Shown here piece after piece: positions 6,385 through 9,268 of a stretch of 9,268 bases of DNA; position 1 is the first letter of the stretch; each line of letters opens with the position of its first letter. The DNA is taken from contig DCSM01000120.1 in assembly GCA_002325605.1 (NCBI GenBank), positions 1-9,268 of the forward strand. The letters are read 5' to 3'. Below the pieces are notes generated by a model. The model saw only the letters and a program-made list of their open reading frames with translations. It ran no database searches and was not told the DNA's origin. The stretch is from Chloroflexaceae bacterium UBA1466 (GTDB lineage: Bacteria > Chloroflexota > Chloroflexia > Chloroflexales > Chloroflexaceae). A program made the translations under genes and the position numbers.

Positions 6385-6530
6385 CCAGCCTTAGAAACAA
6401 AAACTTTAGTTGTCCCGTTCATCTGCTACCGCAAACAAATCAGTTGGCTTTTCTGGCGCAGTTGCGAGTGGCAAAGAAGCCCTCAGCATCTCAACAGCCG
6501 CTCTGCTGCTCCAGCACAGAGGGCTTTTTT
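6385..6530 (+). ncRNA. Candidate structured RNA or leader upstream of the oxidase operon
   Basis: No gene is visible in 6246-6567, but this part can fold strongly. TGCTACCGCAA (6424-6434) pairs with TTGCG-A-GTGGCA (6462-6473), giving eleven pairs with one G-U and one bulged A, around a 27-base internal region. It abuts directly on the intrinsic terminator at 6473-6530. An AT-rich segment with TATACT (6369-6374) upstream could supply a -10 box, though I find no good -35. The layout, a structured domain followed by a terminator before an operon, fits either a small independent RNA or a terminating leader. It does not match any riboswitch, 6S, SRP or tmRNA consensus that I can recall. Confidence 0.35.
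6473..6530 (+). terminator. Intrinsic terminator before the oxidase operon
   Basis: AAAGAAGCCCTC (6473-6484) pairs with GAGGGCTTTTTT (6519-6530), twelve pairs with one G-U, and ends in a T6 run. The long loop carries its own hairpin, CTCTG-C-TGCT-CC-AGCA-CAGAG (6501-6521), which competes with the outer stem but gives the same T-run after a GC-rich stem. It ends transcripts coming from the left, 38 bases before the subunit IIa start. Confidence 0.7.
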
Positions 6531-6567
6531 GTTGACAAATTGTTGGTTAGCTAGAAAGTAACAAGCC

Positions 6568-6822
6568 ATGAGTTGGAAACAACGAACCGAAAGCGAGGCT
6601 TATACCTCGCGCAGCCGACCAGCCTTTCTGAAAGAGGCCCATGCCCCCGCGAAAGCACATCAACCGAAAGCAGAGCTTCGCGCAACTCCTTTTGCCGCCG
6701 ATGATTACAAGGATGATGGCTTTAATCCCCAGGGAGCGTTTATTTTTGTCATGTTGATGCTGGCGGGCTATGCGATCTACTGGTTTTATATCTGGTATAT
6801 CGTCGTAATCGAACGGGCTTAG
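6568..6822 (+). CDS. ba3-type cytochrome c oxidase subunit IIa, with extended N-terminus
   Basis: This 84-residue protein has one membrane helix at about 57-81. The end, NPQGAFIFVMLMLAGYAIYW and onward to IERA, has the pattern of the subunit IIa family (PKGA followed by one hydrophobic helix and a short polar tail), a single-helix subunit of B-family heme-copper oxidases that lies against subunit I. Thermus IIa is only about 34 residues; here some 50 polar residues precede the helix, rich in Lys, Glu, Ala and Pro and ending in an acidic DDYKDD stretch. The ATG at 6568 has only a weak ribosome binding site (AGAAAG), and the polar N-terminal half could be partly unconserved. Position directly before subunits II and I supports the assignment strongly. 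Confidence 0.85.
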   Translation: MSWKQRTESEAYTSRSRPAFLKEAHAPAKAHQPKAELRATPFAADDYKDDGFNPQGAFIFVMLMLAGYAIYWFYIWYIVVIERA

Positions 6823-6871
6823 GCTTCTCAGCGTTCGAGTAACAGGGCTTAATCAACGAAGAAGGGCCAAG

Positions 6872-7336
6872 ATGCACATTCACAAACTTGAGCAGTATTG
6901 GTTTATCGCCATTGCTGCGGTTTTAGGGGCCTTTGGGGCCGCTTTGTTCGCCAGTATCCTCGTCTTTGGGGTCCAAGTTCCAACTCCTGTCAGTCGAATC
7001 GACCCGCAACAGATTAGTACCGCTTTTCCCGAACCAGGCCTGCGCGATCTGGGCAACAAGCGCTATACCGCGCACTTCACAGCCCAGACTTGGTTTTTTA
7101 CCCCAAAGGAAATTAAGGTTCCTAGGGGAGCCGAAGTAACCTTCCTTGTGACGAGCAAAGACGTTACGCACGGCTTTTTCATTGAGGGGCACGATGTTAA
7201 TCTGATGCTGTTACCAGGGCAAATTAGTCAGGCCGTTACGCAGTTTAACCGCCCCGGAACTTACAATATCATTTGCCATGAATACTGCGGGGCAGCGCAT
7301 CAAACAATGGTAGCTAAGATCATCGTTACAGAATAG
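6872..7336 (+). CDS. ba3-type cytochrome c oxidase subunit II (CuA subunit)
   Basis: A 154-residue protein with one N-terminal membrane helix (about 10-34) and an external cupredoxin domain, the short form typical of B-family oxidases. It accepts electrons from a cytochrome c or other soluble donor at the binuclear CuA centre and passes them to subunit I. The copper ligands are visible: H100 in DVTHGFFIEG, then C135, E137 (backbone carbonyl), C139, H143 and M146 in the block CHEYCGAAHQTM. E137 replaces the Gln found in Thermus ba3. Domain motifs VPRGAEVTF and LLPGQIS and RPGTYNIIC match the family. A GAAGGG ribosome binding site precedes the ATG; subunit IIa lies 49 bases upstream and subunit I starts 10 bases downstream. 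Confidence 0.95.
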   Translation: MHIHKLEQYWFIAIAAVLGAFGAALFASILVFGVQVPTPVSRIDPQQISTAFPEPGLRDLGNKRYTAHFTAQTWFFTPKEIKVPRGAEVTFLVTSKDVTHGFFIEGHDVNLMLLPGQISQAVTQFNRPGTYNIICHEYCGAAHQTMVAKIIVTE

Positions 7337-7346
7337 GAGCCTCCTT

Positions 7347-9065
7347 ATGCAAGCAGCACATTCTCCCCGCCGGTTGCCCGCCCTGACCTTCCCCAGCTTT
7401 GCGATGCTGGCAAGTGAACAGTGGCTCGTTGGCTCCCACATCCTGACGGCCTTGGCGGCGCTATTCCTCGGCATCTTCCTGGGGCCCTTCCAAGCCTTCC
7501 GCCGCTCCCCCTTCTTCATGGAGACCTTTACGGATTGGCAAATCCCCTTCTTTAGCTACTACTACCAGGCCCTTACGGTTCACGGTGTGATCAACGCGCT
7601 CTTCTTCACTACCTTCTTCATCGTGGGCTTTAGCTACTTCGTTACCCAACGCTCGCTGGAACGGCCCCTTTGGCAGCCAAGTGTCGCTTGGGCCGCCTTT
7701 GCCAGCATTTTTATTGGCTTGGGACTGGTCCTCTATGCGATTATGGCCCAACGGGCCAGCGTTCTCTATACTTTCTACCCTCCCCTCATTGCCCATCCGA
7801 CCTTCTACATAGGGTTGGTCTTGATGGTCGTGGGCACTTGGCTCGTGGCCCTTAACCTCTTTATGACCTACGCTTCCTGGCGCAGCGACCACCCTGGTGA
7901 ACCTGTCCCCCTAGCGGTCTTTGCCCTGCTTACCAACTTTGCCATGTGGTGTGTGGGGACGCTGGGAGTGGCGGCTGAAATCCTTTTTATGCTGCTTCCC
8001 ATGTCGTTAGGGTGGGTGAAGACTACCGACTCGCAAGCCGCTCGTGCCCTCTTTTGGTTCTTTGGGCATCCGTTGGTCTACTTCTGGCTCATTCCGGCCT
8101 ACGTCTCCTGGTACACCATGCTCCCTAAGCAGACCAACAGCAAGCTCTTCAGCGACCCCTTAGGGCGCGTTGCCTTTCTCATGCTGATGATCTTCTCCAC
8201 CCCCGTCGCTGTTCATCACATGTTCACTGACCCTGGAATAAGCATGGTCTCAAAAGCGATTCACACCTTCTTCACCTTTATTGTAGCAATCCCTAGCTTG
8301 ATGACCGCGTTCAATGTGGGGGCGATGCTGGAGCGAGCAGGCCGCAAACGCGGTGGGACAGGCCCCCTCAGTTGGCTTTGGCATCAGGATTTTGGCAACC
8401 CCGTCGTCGCCGCCCAAATCTGTGCCATGATCCTCTTTATCATGGGTGGCTTTAGCGGGATTATTCAGGCCTCGCTCACCTTAAACATTGCCTTACACAA
8501 CACCTCCTGGATTCCTGGCCACTTTCACATGACTCTGGCAAGTGCTACTGCCCTTACCTTTATGGGGATCACCTACTGGCTCCTTCCCCTCATTCGGAAT
8601 CGGGCCCTTTGGAACCGCAAGGTTGCCCTGGGGCAGGTCTATACTTGGCTGGTCGGGATGCTCCTCTTTGGGCACGGGATGGGCGCAGCAGGTATTGCAG
8701 GTGCGCCGCGTCGAACCGATTTCGCTGGCTCCCCTGCTGGCTATCTCTCAGTTGAAGCAATACCTTGGCTCAATAGCGCTGCTATCGGTGGAGCCATCCT
8801 TCTTCTCAGCTCCATCCTCTTCTACGTGAATGTCATTGGAACTTTGGCTTTCTCCACCAAACCCGTTGAGGATGAAGCTCCGATCTCGACTACGGGTGAC
8901 CCTCACGCTCCCCTGATCCTGGAGCGCTGGAGCCTTTGGCTGGGGATTATGTTTGTCCTGATCGTGATTGCTTGGGGGCCCGTTTTTGCCCAAGTCTTCG
9001 ATTTCACCAATGGCTTTAAGAGTCTACCCTTCAGCCCGATGGGTAGCCCGATGCAGATCAAATAA
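7347..9065 (+). CDS. ba3-type (B-family) cytochrome c oxidase subunit I
   Basis: A 572-residue polytopic membrane protein, the catalytic subunit of a proton-pumping oxygen reductase. The low-spin heme ligands are H79 (LTVHGVINA) and H394. The high-spin heme ligand is H392, in WIPGHFHMTLAS. CuB is bound by H241, H290 and H291 (GHPLVYFW and VAVHHMFTDPG). Y245, four residues after H241, is the Tyr that is cross-linked to this His in the family. GHPLVY in place of GHPEV, and the absence of A-family D-channel features, mark B-family (ba3-like) enzymes. AGGAG (7335-7339) overlaps the subunit II stop and lies seven bases before the ATG, so the genes form one operon. The last four codons (MQIK, 569-572) fall inside the first unit of a 71-bp tandem repeat. 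No subunit III follows within the window. Confidence 0.96.
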   Translation: MQAAHSPRRLPALTFPSFAMLASEQWLVGSHILTALAALFLGIFLGPFQAFRRSPFFMETFTDWQIPFFSYYYQALTVHGVINALFFTTFFIVGFSYFVTQRSLERPLWQPSVAWAAFASIFIGLGLVLYAIMAQRASVLYTFYPPLIAHPTFYIGLVLMVVGTWLVALNLFMTYASWRSDHPGEPVPLAVFALLTNFAMWCVGTLGVAAEILFMLLPMSLGWVKTTDSQAARALFWFFGHPLVYFWLIPAYVSWYTMLPKQTNSKLFSDPLGRVAFLMLMIFSTPVAVHHMFTDPGISMVSKAIHTFFTFIVAIPSLMTAFNVGAMLERAGRKRGGTGPLSWLWHQDFGNPVVAAQICAMILFIMGGFSGIIQASLTLNIALHNTSWIPGHFHMTLASATALTFMGITYWLLPLIRNRALWNRKVALGQVYTWLVGMLLFGHGMGAAGIAGAPRRTDFAGSPAGYLSVEAIPWLNSAAIGGAILLLSSILFYVNVIGTLAFSTKPVEDEAPISTTGDPHAPLILERWSLWLGIMFVLIVIAWGPVFAQVFDFTNGFKSLPFSPMGSPMQIK

Positions 9066-9263
9066 CTAGCATGAAACCCAGCTCTTTTCCCTCGGAGTCA
9101 ACAGCTTTAGCTGTTGGGCCAATGCAGATCAAATAACTAGCATGAAACCCAGCTCTTTTCCCTCGGAGTCAATAGCTTTAGCTGTTGGGCCAATGCAGAT
9201 CAAATAACTAGCATGAAACCCAGCTCTTTTCCCTCGGAGTCAACAGCTTTAGCTGTTGGGCCA
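9051..9263 (+). repeat. Three tandem 71-bp units starting inside the oxidase subunit I gene
   Basis: Units begin at 9051, 9122 and 9193, each with ATGCAGATCAAATAACTAGC, and run through a palindrome CAACAGCTTTAGCTGTTG to GGGCCA. They are identical except for one C-to-T change in the palindrome of unit 2 (CAATAGC). The first unit contains the last four codons and the stop of subunit I, so this coding end was copied along with the intergenic repeat. After the third unit the sequence changes to CGGCT, the start of the CCACGGCTAAAG palindrome seen elsewhere, which indicates that unit 3 keeps the original right-hand border. The hairpins could also end the oxidase transcript, although no T-run follows them. 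Confidence 0.9.
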
Positions 9264-9268
9264 CGGCT

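Noticed and set aside
6532..6560. A perfect -35 box TTGACA just after the terminator, as the oxidase operon promoter.
   Set aside because: At 16-18 bases downstream there is only AAAGTA-like sequence, which does not resemble a -10 box, and the start would fall at the ATG. Possible but not supported enough to annotate.
6700..6717. DDYKDD in subunit IIa resembles part of the FLAG epitope.
   Set aside because: The match is partial and lies inside a natural acidic stretch; there is no sign of engineering in the window.
9071..9136. A 21-codon open frame (ATGAAACCC to TAA) in each complete tandem unit, ending with the same MQIK as oxidase subunit I.
   Set aside because: It has no ribosome binding site, and its ending is explained by duplication of the coding end. 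I read it as a by-product of the repeat and not a gene.

Overview
The window looks like part of a Chloroflexota-type chromosome. This is an inference from three things: a secreted protein carrying a YLPLVVK motif and Thr/Pro-rich linkers, a B-family (ba3-type) heme-copper oxidase operon, and many short perfect palindromes between genes. No rRNA or other phylogenetic marker is present to confirm it. All intact genes look like ordinary chromosomal genes. No transposase, phage gene, tRNA, rRNA or CRISPR array is visible.

Layout. Bases 1-95 hold palindromic repeat modules. On the minus strand follow rplU (ribosomal protein bL21, 107-421) and upstream of it pepF (M3B oligoendopeptidase F, 572-2368). 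A good promoter and a terminator-like leader hairpin lie between them. The gap 2369-2738 carries divergent promoters and three unrelated hairpins. On the plus strand comes a secreted protein with two Lcl/DUF1566-type domains (2739-4418), whose last 38 or so codons are read out of a dispersed repeat. Next is a compact three-gene group: a 60-residue antitoxin-like protein (4471-4653), a nucleotidyltransferase-fold protein (4646-5320, start overlapping the previous stop) and a lipoprotein alpha/beta-hydrolase (5322-6245, one base later). The gene-free stretch 6246-6567 holds an 18-bp perfect hairpin, a second structured stem and a strong intrinsic terminator. The window closes with a ba3-type cytochrome oxidase operon: subunit IIa (6568-6822), CuA subunit II (6872-7336) and heme subunit I (7347-9065). 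The end of the subunit I gene lies inside a 71-bp unit repeated three times in tandem (9051-9263).

How it fits together. The oxidase genes encode a complete catalytic core of a terminal O2 reductase; no subunit III, cytochrome c or assembly factor is present. The small protein and nucleotidyltransferase resemble a translationally coupled toxin-antitoxin-like pair, with the esterase probably co-transcribed. The clearest unusual signal is a modular palindromic repeat family. Its modules occur at both window edges and at 4303-4416. In two cases it touches coding sequence: it gives the DUF1566 protein a new C-terminus, and it is tandemly duplicated together with the last codons of the oxidase subunit I gene. 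I see no convincing wholly new gene system. The structured RNA-like block before the oxidase operon is the best candidate for an undescribed functional element.
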